Shown here: in pieces, positions 17,359 through 24,379 of the stretch | How the letters are laid out: every line of letters begins with the position of its first letter | How positions within the stretch are numbered: position 1 is the first letter of the stretch | From: Chrysomallon squamiferum | Taxonomy: Eukaryota > Mollusca > Gastropoda > Neomphalida > Peltospiridae | Reading direction: 5' to 3' | DNA: 30,000 nucleotides | NCBI GenBank assembly: GCA_012295275.1 | Contig: CM022672.1 | Coordinates: 31,372,394-31,402,393, forward strand | Notes under the pieces: model-generated | Databases searched by the model: none | The model's input: the letters and a program-made list of their open reading frames with translations, nothing else | Told to the model about the DNA's origin: nothing | Made by a program: the position numbers and the translations under genes

Positions 17359-20132
17359 GAATACTTGATATTAAATGAAGAGAAAGATTTTGTTGATTTC
17401 AGAAGTTATCTTTACAAATTCAGTTTTACACTTTAACCAATAAAAATATCTAAAAAATTAAAATAAAAAAATAAAATTTTTTTTGCAATAACATTTATTA
17501 GTGAAATGTTCTTTGTCTGCTTGCTTCAAAGGTGATTTTGAGCAGAGATAAAGTAATAATTAAGACCCTTTCATTGTAACAGTTTTTTAAATTAAATGTC
17601 TTCTCTTCAGGTTGCAGTTGAAACAGAACTTGTATCCTGTTCTCTTTTTATCAAATGGCCCCACATCGGACAAACAATATTCAGACTTCAGAGCTAAAAC
17701 ATTTGAAGCAGCAATCAGCTTTGCTGTGTCTGAAGGAATTCTGGTTGGTTTCATATCTCTTTCTCTCTCTGTCTCCCTCCCTCCCTGTATATATTTGTAT
17801 GTATTATATTATGTATCTCTCTCTCTCTCTATCTCCCTCCCTCCCTCATCTGTCTGTTGGGGTGTGTTTGTGTAAGCAAGTGAGTGACATTGAATGACGG
17901 TAGGATCAAAAAAAATCTAATTTGTCCGAATTTTCTACTCATATCATTTAAAATAAAACTTTTTAGATATTTAACACTTCAAAAAATATATATTAATATA
18001 TGTTACAGACAGGCCCTGATGTTTCAAAAGAAGGTTAAAATGATCAAAACATTCAAACCAATACATATATATGCTGAGTTTTTGTGCATTCTTTCAAAGT
18101 GGGTGTTGACAGAAAGAAAAATGTTTTTTTCCAGGGAGTTGATTTCCAGGCGGAGGGTGTGTTACAGGACATGTCTGTCATCAGGAAGTCACACGAGGCT
18201 GGACTCGTCATCTTCATCTGGGGCGAGGACGTCAACGACAAAGAAACAATCAAACTGTTCCGACAGCACGGCGCAGATGGTGTAATCTATGACAGGTTTT
18301 TCTCGTTTGATTTCTTTCTTTTTTCTTTTTGTTTCTTTCTGTAGACGCTAAAACAAATATTTGCTCTGTTCGCAAGTCGTTTGGAGATGGTATATAAAAT
18401 CTGAAGGATTCTTTGCAGGGTTTGTATGCGTCTTGGAAAGTTTTGGAAAGTTTTGGAAATTCGTCAGTGTTTTCCAGGACCTTAAAAGTTTTCGATCACC
18501 AGGTTTTTTTTAACCTTGGCTGTGGAAAAGTTATGGAAAATTAGGTCCTTGCCTTAAATAAAAATGTATGAAAAACTGGCTTGTTTCACCAGCGTTCAAA
18601 ACAGAGAGTACTGGTTCAATTTATTGTACCCATATTCAGTAAACTTGGGAAGAGAAAACAAAGAATGTGTGCATTTAAAACAAGCAGTCTGTGAAACCAC
18701 TGTGTACAAACAAAGATGTGACATGACTTCTTGCACATCCCAATTATAAGGGAAATGTGTATTGCTAAAAAAAAAAATCATTTTGGGTAGTCCATTTTTT
18801 TTTTTTTTTAAATATCTTAAATTATCAACAATAGGTGATACTTGTTGCAAACATCTGTTGGACCGGCTGAGTGGACTTGTTGTGACATTGCTAAGTACAA
18901 TACTTCTGTTATCACAGCGATGTGCCCACATAATTAATGATTTACTACAATGACAATGAGCTGTTTCAACCAATTCAAGCTTCTAAATGCAGTAACACTT
19001 TCTCTTACAGAAACTGCTGATATTTAAAATAGAAAATAAATTCCATATATAAAGAGATGATTTGGGCAATTTAACGATACTTAATCAATTGAATAAGAAG
19101 AAAGGAATCTGACCACTCTTTGTGAAGCAGTACTTCTGATCTTCATACTTCTGAGCAGTCTGCCTCACATTATGTCCACTCCAAGAATAAAACTGCAGTT
19201 TAAAACGCCAAAATAAATGACAGTAATTTATTTATTTTTTTAATTATAGTAATCCTACATGTTTACCACTCAGCTTAGTGAAGGCAGAAGTATTTACTGT
19301 GACTAACAAGTCTTAAAACTGAAAAAAAAAAAAAAACACTTTGTTTGGTTATGGAAATTTGGATTTGTGGGCTTTGGAAAGTTTTGTAAAAGTTGGGAAA
19401 TTTTGACAGCCATTGTGTACGAACCCTGTCTTTTGGAAAGATCATTTATTTTATAAGTGTTTTATTGCAATGTCTTACATTAACAGCAGTCTTCAGTGCA
19501 GTGGTGAGTGATTTTAGTACCTGGGGCTGTATAAGGGAGGGGTTGACTTGTGTTTCAGTGCGAATTTGAACATGGTTGATAAAGGTTTTAATGATTTTTA
19601 GCTTCATGAAAAGAATTTTTTTTTTAAATTACTGTTTCAGTAGGTTTTAATTGTTTAATAATTACCATTTCAGTTCATTGTAATCGTTTAAAAAGTTACT
19701 GATTCAGTGTGTTATAATTGTTAAAAAAAATTACCATTTCAATTCATTGATTGTTTAAAAAATTACTATTTCAGTTTGTTGTAATTGTATAAAAATTTAC
19801 CATTTCAATTCATTGTAATTGTTTAAAAAATTACTATTTCAATTCATTATGATTGTTTGAAAAATTCCTATTTCAGTTTGTTATAATTGTTAAAAAATTA
19901 CCATTTTAGTTCATTATAATTGTTAAAAATATTACCATTTCAGTTTGTTATAATTGTTCAAAAATAAATTCCAGTGTGTTTTCTTTTTGACAGAATTGAC
20001 TTTCATAAACCACAGGACGACGTTCTCTATGAGACAGATAAAAGTGAAAAGGCTCTGATGAAAGAAATGTCTTGTGTGGGTCTGCCTGATACCAACTACC
20101 ACAGAGAGACTGAGCCACGAAGCATTTCTTAA
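4131..20132 (+). CDS. GPCPD1: glycerophosphocholine phosphodiesterase GPCPD1-like, copy 1 (16 coding exons, 613 aa)
   Basis: Spliced gene: 4131-4276, 4826-4986, 5329-5367, 8783-8934, 10276-10386, 10752-10920, 11440-11569, 13759-13813, 15077-15169, 15534-15608, 16204-16228, 16436-16557, 17135-17265, 17611-17743, 18135-18295, 19994-20132. The exons total 1842 nt, all phases agree, and the frame ends in TAA. Residues about 1-115 form a CBM20 module (VVGSCSELGDW near 23-33, EYRFF 65-69, WETH 90-93). A linker follows to about 250. The GDPD barrel spans about 290-570: VGHRG 292-296, QENT 308-311, VEFDV 326-330, VVYHD 339-343, NLEVK 416-420, VFSSFD 459-464, WGEDVND 543-549 and GVIYDR 563-568. Expected catalytic histidines are H294 and H342; expected metal ligands are E309 or E327, D329 and E418. 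Human GPCPD1 is about 672 residues, so this copy is somewhat shorter, mainly in the linker. Known family reaction: glycerophosphocholine to glycerol-3-phosphate plus choline, in the cytosol. No signal peptide or membrane segment is seen. Substrate is inferred from the CBM20-GDPD architecture. Confidence 0.93.
4277..4825 (+). other. copy 1 intron 1
   Basis: GTGAGA...TTTTCAG intron, 549 nt. It is filled with (TA)n tracts at about 4501-4512, 4551-4564, 4640-4674 and 4751-4780. The minus-strand open frames rich in YIYIYI are translations of these repeats. Confidence 0.85.
4826..4986 (+). CDS. GPCPD1: copy 1 coding exon 2 (CBM20 core)
   Basis: Encodes residues 49-102, including NIWSETV, IEYRFFIG and VVQWETHTNPR. 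The W of WETH is the second conserved CBM20 aromatic, and WETH with the following PR is shared with vertebrate GPCPD1. The exon enters in phase 2 and leaves with one base. The donor is AATG|GTTTGT, the same as in copy 2. Confidence 0.92.
4987..5328 (+). other. copy 1 intron 2
   Basis: 342-nt T-rich intron. Nothing beyond simple sequence is seen. Confidence 0.85.
5329..5367 (+). CDS. GPCPD1: copy 1 coding exon 3 (39-nt micro-exon)
   Basis: Encodes the stretch ILPLAEFGIC. The acceptor is TTTTAG and the donor GTAAGTA. The exon is 39 nt with phase 1 in and phase 1 out, identical in size and phase to copy 2 exon 3, which encodes KLPVAEFGVI. That conservation makes this short exon secure. Confidence 0.9.
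7225..7251. repeat. (TA)n microsatellite
   Basis: About 13 TA units in intron 3. Confidence 0.88.
7480..7565. repeat. (TTA)n followed by a T tract of about 50
   Basis: About 10 TTA units are followed directly by one of the longest homopolymers in the window. The length is likely to be unreliable in any assembly. Confidence 0.9.
7712..7832 (+). other. orphan exon-like block in intron 3
   Basis: After an acceptor-like TTTCAATTTCAG, a GC-richer block is open for 39 codons, containing EALPTGNFQEVLFCHAFEAD and WDVHQISLF, then stops at TAA. Codon composition looks coding-like, unlike the surrounding T-rich intron. It enters in phase 2, so it cannot follow exon 3 (which leaves one base), but it could follow exon 1. 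It may be an alternative terminal exon, a retroposed fragment or chance. I do not recognise the peptide. Confidence 0.25.
8783..8934 (+). CDS. GPCPD1: copy 1 coding exon 4
   Basis: Encodes residues 116-166, from DGIKSVTNGWLTGQT to VPMDYRPHS. It corresponds to the region after the CBM20 domain, and GWLTGQT matches the GWLT-QT stretch of vertebrate GPCPD1. Copy 2 exon 4 is clearly homologous (GWLSGQT, RIH, IYRVKC, MDYRP) but one codon shorter. Confidence 0.92.
9055..9215. repeat. diverged direct repeat
   Basis: TGACCAGTTATTTA followed by GATTAGTGC occurs twice, about 104 bp apart, and GGTTACTA / AGTTACTA recurs after each copy. It is an old local duplication. Confidence 0.65.
9362..10219. repeat. 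44-bp minisatellite, about 20 copies
   Basis: The unit contains TTTACTGTATTTGTCCTTCT and TAATAACATTAGGATAATA. It repeats at 44-bp spacing, with occasional 1-3 nt indels, from just after the GC-richer block to about 40 nt before the exon 5 acceptor. Variants alternate CTTC with TTTC and ATTAGG with ATCAGG, which shows a mixed expansion history. Confidence 0.95.
10276..10386 (+). CDS. GPCPD1: copy 1 coding exon 5
   Basis: Encodes residues 167-203 (VLNTADSVPRVQESYGNVF then NAGDYLVFNVQSFHPEYL). It is 111 nt, phase 0 to phase 0, exactly as copy 2 exon 6. The acceptor is TTTAAG, less usual than CAG, but the homology fixes it. Confidence 0.9.
10387..10751 (+). other. copy 1 intron 5
   Basis: 365-nt AT-rich intron. 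Nothing recognised. Confidence 0.85.
10752..10920 (+). CDS. GPCPD1: copy 1 coding exon 6
   Basis: Encodes residues 204-259: GFQLEFYVHDSPSPSDMVPK, then IGFAHILPM and a segment ending GLKHKPIGEIS. This is the linker strand set before the barrel; vertebrate GPCPD1 has a comparable stretch ending IGKVRVDY. The acceptor is TTTCCAG and the donor GTAAGA. Confidence 0.92.
10921..11439 (+). other. copy 1 intron 6
   Basis: 519 nt with an imperfect GT/GAATGAATTTGTTT duplication (10990-11055) and a TC-CCTC compound repeat (11280-11331). A CAG at 11277 precedes the TC repeat but is not used, because exon 7 begins after CTATTTCAG at 11439. Confidence 0.85.
11280..11331. repeat. (TC)n-(CCTC)n polypyrimidine repeat
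   Basis: About 14 TC units merge into about 5 TCCC units. The same TC-to-TCCC compound pattern occurs twice more in intron 14. Confidence 0.92.
11440..11569 (+). CDS. GPCPD1: copy 1 coding exon 7 (GDPD HRG motif)
   Basis: Encodes residues 260-302 plus two bases, including VDSLLVKPHPAF and LDVGHRGMGMSYK. HRG opens the GDPD catalytic barrel, and the histidine is catalytic in the family. The donor ACA|GTAAGA yields an immediate in-frame TAA if the intron is retained. Confidence 0.94.
11570..13758 (+). other. copy 1 intron 7
   Basis: Dominated by the 66-bp minisatellite (11604-12967), which starts 35 nt after the donor. The remaining 12968-13758 is AT-rich with a T tract at about 13485-13509 and nothing else recognised. 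Confidence 0.88.
11604..12967. repeat. 66-bp minisatellite, 21 copies
   Basis: Units begin with GTAAATGTCCTGATTA at 11604, 11670, 11736, 11802, 11868, 11934, 12000, 12066, 12132, 12198, 12253, 12314, 12374, 12440, 12506, 12572, 12638, 12704, 12770, 12836 and 12902. Three central units are shortened (55, 61 and 60 bp). Each unit carries an acceptor-like CTACAG followed by GTACAT, and a donor-like GTAAAT at its start. Because 66 is divisible by 3 and the unit lacks stops in two frames, long artificial open frames run through it. Confidence 0.97.
13759..13813 (+). CDS. GPCPD1: copy 1 coding exon 8 (GDPD ENT motif)
   Basis: A 55-nt exon completing residue 303 and encoding IALVQENTLASFSAAANH. QENT is the conserved GDPD segment following HRG; its glutamate is a typical metal-site residue. 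The acceptor is TTTTTAG and the donor CAT|GTATGT. Confidence 0.93.
13814..15076 (+). other. copy 1 intron 8
   Basis: 1263 nt. Contains an A tract (14102-14127) and a 15-bp perfect inverted repeat pair (14136-14150 with 14856-14870) that may be the ends of an old inserted element. No open frame is found between the arms. Confidence 0.82.
14136..14870. repeat. inverted repeat pair bounding about 735 bp
   Basis: GGACTCTGTTTAAAC at 14136-14150 and its exact reverse complement at 14856-14870. Similarity decays inward (TTTGTTT near both arms). This could be the eroded termini of a nonautonomous DNA transposon, but no target-site duplication was found. Confidence 0.35.
15077..15169 (+). CDS. GPCPD1: copy 1 coding exon 9 (GDPD metal site)
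   Basis: Encodes residues 322-352: GADMVEFDVMLTKDHMPVVY, then HDYAVCLSYKK. The E-x-D of VEFDV and the histidine of VYHD belong to the GDPD catalytic centre. 93 nt, phase 0 both sides. Confidence 0.95.
15170..15533 (+). other. copy 1 intron 9
   Basis: 364 nt. Carries two tandem copies of a 59-bp unit at 15320-15442. Nothing else seen. Confidence 0.85.
15320..15442. repeat. 59-bp direct tandem duplication
   Basis: The unit beginning AATTTTGCATTC and containing GAATAATGGTAGATAAAATA occurs twice with few differences. Confidence 0.9.
15534..15608 (+). CDS. GPCPD1: copy 1 coding exon 10
   Basis: Encodes residues 353-377 (RAEEEAELFTIPIKDLTLEN, then LHSMK). It matches the vertebrate ELFEIPVKELTFDQL region. 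75 nt, phase 0 both sides. Confidence 0.93.
15609..16203 (+). other. copy 1 intron 10
   Basis: 595-nt AT-rich intron. Nothing recognised. Confidence 0.85.
16204..16228 (+). CDS. GPCPD1: copy 1 coding exon 11 (25-nt micro-exon)
   Basis: Encodes LSHMGSHV and the first base of D386. The acceptor is TATTTCAG and the donor GTAAGT. Phase 0 in and 1 out exactly matches its neighbours, and human GPCPD1 has the comparable LTHVTAL at this point. At 25 nt, gene finders could miss it. Confidence 0.85.
16229..16435 (+). other. copy 1 intron 11
   Basis: 207-nt intron. Nothing recognised. Confidence 0.85.
16436..16557 (+). CDS. GPCPD1: copy 1 coding exon 12 (GDPD LEVK)
   Basis: Encodes residues 386-426, including KPFPTLKQVLENVD and LDFNLEVKH. 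The glutamate of NLEVK aligns with the third GDPD metal ligand (NIEIK in vertebrates). Confidence 0.94.
16558..17134 (+). other. copy 1 intron 12
   Basis: 577 nt, ending in a T tract of about 22 before TTTTCTAG. Nothing else recognised. Confidence 0.85.
17135..17265 (+). CDS. GPCPD1: copy 1 coding exon 13
   Basis: Encodes residues 427-469: LYFDHNFQVDRILDIIFE, then RQIVFSSFDPDTCIM. VFSSFD is a conserved GDPD barrel strand. The last codon (ATG) is split across the intron. Confidence 0.94.
17266..17610 (+). other. copy 1 intron 13
   Basis: 345 nt. A (CA)25 tract begins 40 nt after the donor. Nothing else seen. Confidence 0.87.
17305..17354. repeat. (CA)25 microsatellite
   Basis: Uninterrupted CA dinucleotides near the exon 13 donor. 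Confidence 0.97.
17611..17743 (+). CDS. GPCPD1: copy 1 coding exon 14
   Basis: Encodes residues 470-514: LQLKQNLYPVLFLSNG, then a segment ending AISFAVSEGIL. It matches vertebrate KQNKYPILFLTQG. The donor is CTG|GTTGGT, a weaker form, but the phases agree. Confidence 0.92.
17744..18134 (+). other. copy 1 intron 14
   Basis: 391 nt with two TC-TCCC compound repeats at about 17756-17788 and 17814-17847. These sequences inflate open frames in two frames but are intronic. Confidence 0.85.
17756..17847. repeat. two (TC)n-(TCCC)n compound repeats
   Basis: Two polypyrimidine blocks, each TC-rich then CCCT-rich, are separated by about 25 bp of TGTATAT-like sequence. The pattern matches the intron 6 repeat. 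Confidence 0.9.
18135..18295 (+). CDS. GPCPD1: copy 1 coding exon 15 (GDPD C-terminal strands)
   Basis: Encodes residues 515-567 plus two bases, including AGLVIFIWGEDVNDKETIK and HGADGVIYDR. WGEDVND and GVIYDR are the last two barrel strands of the GDPD fold. This is the most GC-rich stretch of the window. Confidence 0.95.
18416..19428. mobile_element. hAT-like nonautonomous DNA transposon (about 1.0 kb)
   Basis: The left end reads CAGGGTTTGTATGCG and the right end, reverse-complemented, CAGGGTTCGTACACA: a CAGGGTT-GTA inverted terminus typical of hAT elements in animals. GGAAAGTTTT motifs recur inside both ends (18435-18470 and 19376-19400). The flanks TCTTTG and TCTTTT could be remnants of a target duplication, but a clean 8-bp one is not visible. 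No transposase is recognisable, although a 125-codon minus-strand open frame (18596-18973) lies inside and is unidentified. Confidence 0.65.
19628..19965. repeat. 34-bp tandem array, about 10 units
   Basis: Units begin ATTACCATTTCAG or ATTACTATTTCAG and continue TTTGTTATAATTGTT or TTCATTGTAATTGTTT with A-rich ends, at 32-35 bp spacing. Two unit types partly alternate (TTCATT and TTTGTT), suggesting a roughly 68-bp higher-order period. The array ends about 28 nt before the true terminal acceptor. Confidence 0.92.
19994..20132 (+). CDS. GPCPD1: copy 1 coding exon 16 (terminal)
   Basis: Completes R568 and encodes IDFHKPQDDVLYETDKSEKA, then a tail ending ETEPRSIS and TAA. The acceptor is TTTGACAG. 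The tail after the barrel is short and polar; no targeting signal is seen. Confidence 0.92.
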
Positions 20133-20381
20133 CTTCTCAACTGAGTTCACAGCATCCACCTCTTAACTGCTGTGGCTGGTGTTATCCGAGTTTGAAAACT
20201 TCCAGTTAATTTCTCACGGTTTTTTTTTTTTTTTTAAATTATACAGGTCAGCAATCAATTACCTGTGGGATAATTTCTTGTTCTTTTCTTCTTTTTTTTT
20301 TCCCATGTGATTAGACAACTATTGTGTAGGTGTGTTTAATTTGAATGTGTTTAAAAACAATTGTTACGTTTTTATCTTGCA

Positions 20382-20387
20382 AATAAA
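20382..20387 (+). promoter_or_regulatory. poly(A) signal candidate, proximal
   Basis: AATAAA 250 nt after the stop, followed by GT-rich sequence (GGAGATTGTTT). A reasonable first cleavage site. Confidence 0.45.
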
Positions 20388-20738
20388 TCCTGGAGATTGT
20401 TTATCATATATCATATATCATATATCAAGTATTTTTGTTAAGACTTGCTTGATTGTGTGTTGGGGAGTGTCTCATTTTTTAACCAGTTAATACCAGTTGG
20501 TATCTGGCCATTGGCTGCTGATAAATCTTGAAGTTTGTTTCATCAAAAGACACACATGCACACACACACACAAACACACAAACACGTATGCTTTCTTGAT
20601 GTACTTTGCTATATCAGTAGACACTTGAAGTTAAAATTATTTTTGTTTTTATTATGTTTGGATGTTACCCATTTTTATTTTAATGTTGTTGTAATCAAAA
20701 TATACACATATCTTTTTTTTAAATGTCTGTACATTTTT

Positions 20739-20744
20739 AATAAA
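20739..20744 (+). promoter_or_regulatory. poly(A) signal candidate, second
   Basis: AATAAA about 607 nt after the stop in AT-rich sequence. Less distinctive because the hexamer is expected by chance in such DNA. Confidence 0.3.
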
Positions 20745-21344
20745 AGATAATTTATGAAATTTTAAAATTAAAGGTTTCTCTAACATTAAATTACTTTGTA
20801 TTTTTTTTTTTTTTTTTATTATTACACGTTTAAAATATTCTAAATTTCTTTAACACAGTATCTTACCATCTCAGAATATTTTTTATTTCTTCATTTAAAA
20901 AACAATGTTTGTAATATTGAAAATGTAAATTTAAAAAACATTATTTTTCATCAACACTGGAATGGATTCTTTTTAATCTTGTTAGATTACTGTTTGTTTA
21001 TATGTTGCTGTTTTGAATATACTTCAAATAACAGATCTCTGTCCCACAAGCTAGTCCATTGTTCCTCAGTTTATTTTTATCACATTTTCAAAAAACATAT
21101 CCTACTTTTACGTTCTGATTATGGAAGAACAAAGTTGTTACACATAAAATATCTTAAATAAAATTTTTTTTTTTTTTCATAAAGGTCCTCTGTACTGTAT
21201 TGTTGTTAATATTAAAACACACTAACAAAAAAAAAACTTATTAGCTGTGGCAGTTGTTTGTGCCGAAACAAATATGTTCTGTGTATATTTTTTTATTTTT
21301 TTAAAATCAAATTTCAGCATGGCAGGAAAGTGAGTGTAATTATT

Positions 21345-21530
21345 AATGATGTATGTATAACATAGCACTGATGTATCTGTTAACATTGCACAAACAGAAA
21401 TGAAGTGGAGAATGAATAATATAAATGTTCAGTATGGCAGTAACATCAGTGTGGGACACGTATGTATGTATTGATTATGTATGTATGACATACAGGTACT
21501 GATGTATCTATTAACATTGTACAAAGAGAA
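21345..21530. repeat. about 128-bp spaced direct repeat
   Basis: ATGTATGTAT-ACAT...CTGATGTATCT-TTAACATTG-ACAAA-AGAAATGA occurs at about 21349-21405 and again at 21476-21533 with few changes. The intervening DNA is part of the same duplicated unit. Confidence 0.75.
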
Positions 21531-22109
21531 ATGAATAAACTAAATGTCAGCGATACTGACTGCTTGTTTACATTGAGATGTATAGAGAGTTAGAAATGAT
21601 TTTACCAGAGCTGAAATGAGAAATTGAAGGGTCTTAACTGTGATGATAATAATCCAGAAATGAGTTTTTTTTCAAACTGATGATTATTATTATCTGTACA
21701 AAGCAATAACATGAAATGATGCCCTGCCACACTTATTCATTTATTTATGTATAAAAAATGTGTATGCTGATAATCTGTCATGTGTTAAATTGCTGGATTT
21801 ACTGTGACATTTGTTTGTTCTAACGATGATAAAAAAAAAATGTATATATGACAACTAATAATACATTACCTGACTGCAGTTTAACATATTGCATTAAATG
21901 CTACATTTAAAAGACTGCATTCAGTGTGTTTTTGGTTAATTTTTATTATATTTTGCTGCCGTTGTGTTGTAGGATGTTTTTTTTTTTTAAACAGAAATTG
22001 GGTTAATATTACACAACATAATTCCATTAACTGTTTTTCTAAAGTGAATCTGTCTTACTGAGCTCCTGTCCATACTTGGAGGTATTTATTTAAATAGCTG
22101 TATCAGATA

Positions 22110-22257
22110 CAGTGGAACCCTGATTATAATGTCATTACTGTGGTCTAGAAATAAAGTTTTATATAATAATAGTAATAATAATGCACATTGCAGGGTAGTT
22201 AAAAGAAAATTATGATCTCGGTCTGTATGAGATGACTTATAACTGGGTTCTTCAGTG
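22110..22257. mobile_element. pogo/Tigger-like MITE, eroded
   Basis: The left end CAGTGGAACCCTGATTATAA, preceded by TA, resembles the CAGTGGAACCTCG-type termini of pogo/Tigger elements (Tc1-mariner superfamily). The right end, reverse-complemented, contains GAACCCAGTTATAAGTCAT, a diverged match. The length of about 148 bp suggests a nonautonomous copy. The right TA target duplication is not preserved. Confidence 0.45.
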
Positions 22258-22325
22258 TGCAAGTTGTGTGTACTGTATACTCTATATTAATCAGCTTGTT
22301 TTGCTGTGTCATTTAGAGTACAACA

Positions 22326-22331
22326 AATAAA
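22326..22331 (+). promoter_or_regulatory. poly(A) signal candidate, distal
   Basis: AATAAA followed about 15-25 nt later by GTCTTTGTTATTT, a plausible GU/U-rich downstream element. It would give copy 1 a 2.2-kb 3' UTR. Confidence 0.3.
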
Positions 22332-22747
22332 ATATATTTCTTTACAAAGTCTTTGTTATTTAAATCTCTATTTTAAAAGCTTTAGCCATGTGGTCAAAGT
22401 ATTCAAATGATTTTCTTTCCATTTAATTGGACTTTTTGAATTTATTTCTGATTAAGAACTTTTACAACTGTGAAAACTGCAGCATTTCTGAAGATATATT
22501 AACTATTAATGTTTTTCTTTTCGTTTTACTTTTTTTACTTTTTCAGTTTGTTTATTTGTCTTTTATTTTATTTTATTTTTATTTATTATATATATATATT
22601 TATTTTTTATTTTTAATATATTCTTTATTATCATGTGGGTTTTTTTGTGTGTATTTTTTTCCAGACATAAAAATTAATTTTATTAGAATTACTTAAAATA
22701 TTTGCTCACAATCGTATTTCTTGCAGAAAGTAAATCTTAGATTATCA

Positions 22748-22771
22748 GACAGGAAGCATCTGTTTCTTGTC
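22748..22771. other. near-perfect short hairpin
   Basis: GACAGGAAGCA pairs with TGTTTCTTGTC, allowing G-U pairs, over 10-11 bp with a tiny loop. The function is unknown, and it may be chance. Confidence 0.25.
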
Positions 22772-23539
22772 AGAGATCATAGGTTAGTCAGCACTGAGTA
22801 GCATCCCTTGTCACAACGGAATAAACAACGGAAAACACTGACAGAAATTTCCCATGTTAATAATCCTGTACAGAAACTGATTAAACCAAAAATGTTAAAA
22901 TATAGTTGTAATTGTTGCTTTTTTCAATATATATAAAAATGATAATAAAAAAAATATATGGGAAAGAAATATAATGTATTTATTCTGTACTTGTCATCCG
23001 CGGTTTTTGCCTAATCGCCGGTGTCCGTGAATGTAATTGTATACTTCCTTTTAATGTTGTGTTAGTAATAAAATAACCACTAAAAAAATTATCAAGGATT
23101 CTGACAATATTATAACTTGCAAAATTACATATAATTTCATTATGATTGATGCACTTTCATTTACAGGCATATTAATGTGGGTTTATAATGGAAATGAAGT
23201 CGCGATATTTTATGTATGTAGTTCTATACTTATTTACATTTTCAGGTGTGTCTGTGTTTACATAATACGTGCATCCCTAAATTTCTTGATGTATACGTCT
23301 GTGTTTCTGTATGTAGATGTGTGTATTTTGTTTTATGTGTTTATGTGTAGTAATTATTAGTTTGTGTTAATATTTTTTTTCGTTTAACTAAAATATATAT
23401 GTAATCTGTGATAATACGTATAAATGTCCTTTTACAATAAATATATATTTCTACATAATATTTCTGTGATGTAGTTATTTCTGTAATACTGTAGTTGTGC
23501 TTTTCAGCATAGATATATTAGTAATGTCTTAATCAAAGA

Positions 23540-23590
23540 TCGACCCATTATGGTGAAGCGACTTCCGGCTTTCTAGTCGGTAGAGAGTTA
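23540..23590. promoter_or_regulatory. ETS-like motif in a CpG-richer block
   Basis: ACTTCCGGC at 23561-23569 matches the ETS core promoter motif and lies among several CpGs in otherwise CpG-poor DNA. CTCCGGAAAT at about 23703 is a second CCGGAA. The strand served is unknown, and use as the copy 2 promoter is inference. Confidence 0.25.
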
Positions 23591-24247
23591 ATTAATAAAT
23601 CGCATGAAGACTTAAGCTCTTATTGTATGAAAACTAATTAATTAATAATAAATAAATAAATAAATAAAACTAATATTCTGTTTGAAATTTTTTTTAATAA
23701 CCACTCCGGAAATAATACCTAGAAAATTTCGTAATTATTGAATTAGGTCTACCGTAAATTCTATTTTTAGAGGACTGCCTTATAACAGATTTAAAAGTTT
23801 ATTTATTTATTTATATTCAGCTACTCCATTACATAGAAGGATACCTTCGGATAAACCTATTTATATTTTATTTTTATTATTTTGTTGTCTATTGCGATAA
23901 ACTAAGGTAAGCGCTTTATCGTCGCAAACAGTAAAATAATAAAAATGAAACATAAATAAAATATTTGAACACTACGCTACAAAAGGTTATTGTGACACAG
24001 TATACATGACCGGTTTTGTTCCTACAGCTTTAAAGAAACTAGGAAAAACATATATATATATATTTAATATTGTTTCCATAATACATCTAGTTGTAATTTT
24101 ATTCGGTAATAAAGTAATAATTGTAATGGTAATTTGTTTTTATATGCAGCTCATTAAAAAAAAATTAATAATATAATACAGTAAGAAATAGCATTTTTAT
24201 TTTTCAGCTTTTTATTACCATTTTATTTCTATTAGTGAATTTTTTCC

Positions 24248-24289
<42 letters not shown>

Positions 24290-24379
24290 TATATACAATG
24301 TAGATTAAAATATTTTTCCAAAAAATATGCTAAACAACATTTTAATGTTATTTCTCAAAAAAAAAAAAAAAAAAAAAAT

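Larger units (their letters stand above)
18296..19993 (+). other. copy 1 intron 15
   Basis: 1698 nt, mostly made of a hAT-like element (18416-19428) and a 34-bp tandem array (19628 to about 19965) just upstream of the terminal exon. Confidence 0.88.
20133..22331 (+). other. possible 3' UTR of copy 1 and downstream DNA
   Basis: No open frame resembles a gene. AATAAA candidates lie at 20382, 20739 and 22326, so the UTR could be about 270 nt, 630 nt or 2.2 kb long. Contents include a 9-bp TATCATATA repeat (about 20402-20428), T tracts, a roughly 128-bp duplication (21345-21530) and a pogo-like MITE (22110-22257). Confidence 0.5.

Noticed and set aside
17612-17897. Open frames continuing from exon 14 into the intron
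   Set aside because: The extension is the TC/TCCC repeat. The GTTGGT donor and a phase-matched exon 15 show that splicing occurs first.
18596-18973. 125-codon minus-strand open frame
   Set aside because: It lies inside the hAT-like element with no recognised domain, a lysine run from an A/T homopolymer, and no evidence of being a gene. It is noted only as a possible remnant.
22427-23360. Hydrophobic plus-strand open frames resembling membrane peptides
   Set aside because: Their phenylalanine, tyrosine and isoleucine richness simply reflects T-rich DNA. No start context, splice structure or family resemblance was seen.
23530-23566. Short minus-strand ORF (MGRSLIKT...) downstream of the GCCGGAAG motif
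   Set aside because: It has only 14 codons with no donor inside and no conserved content.
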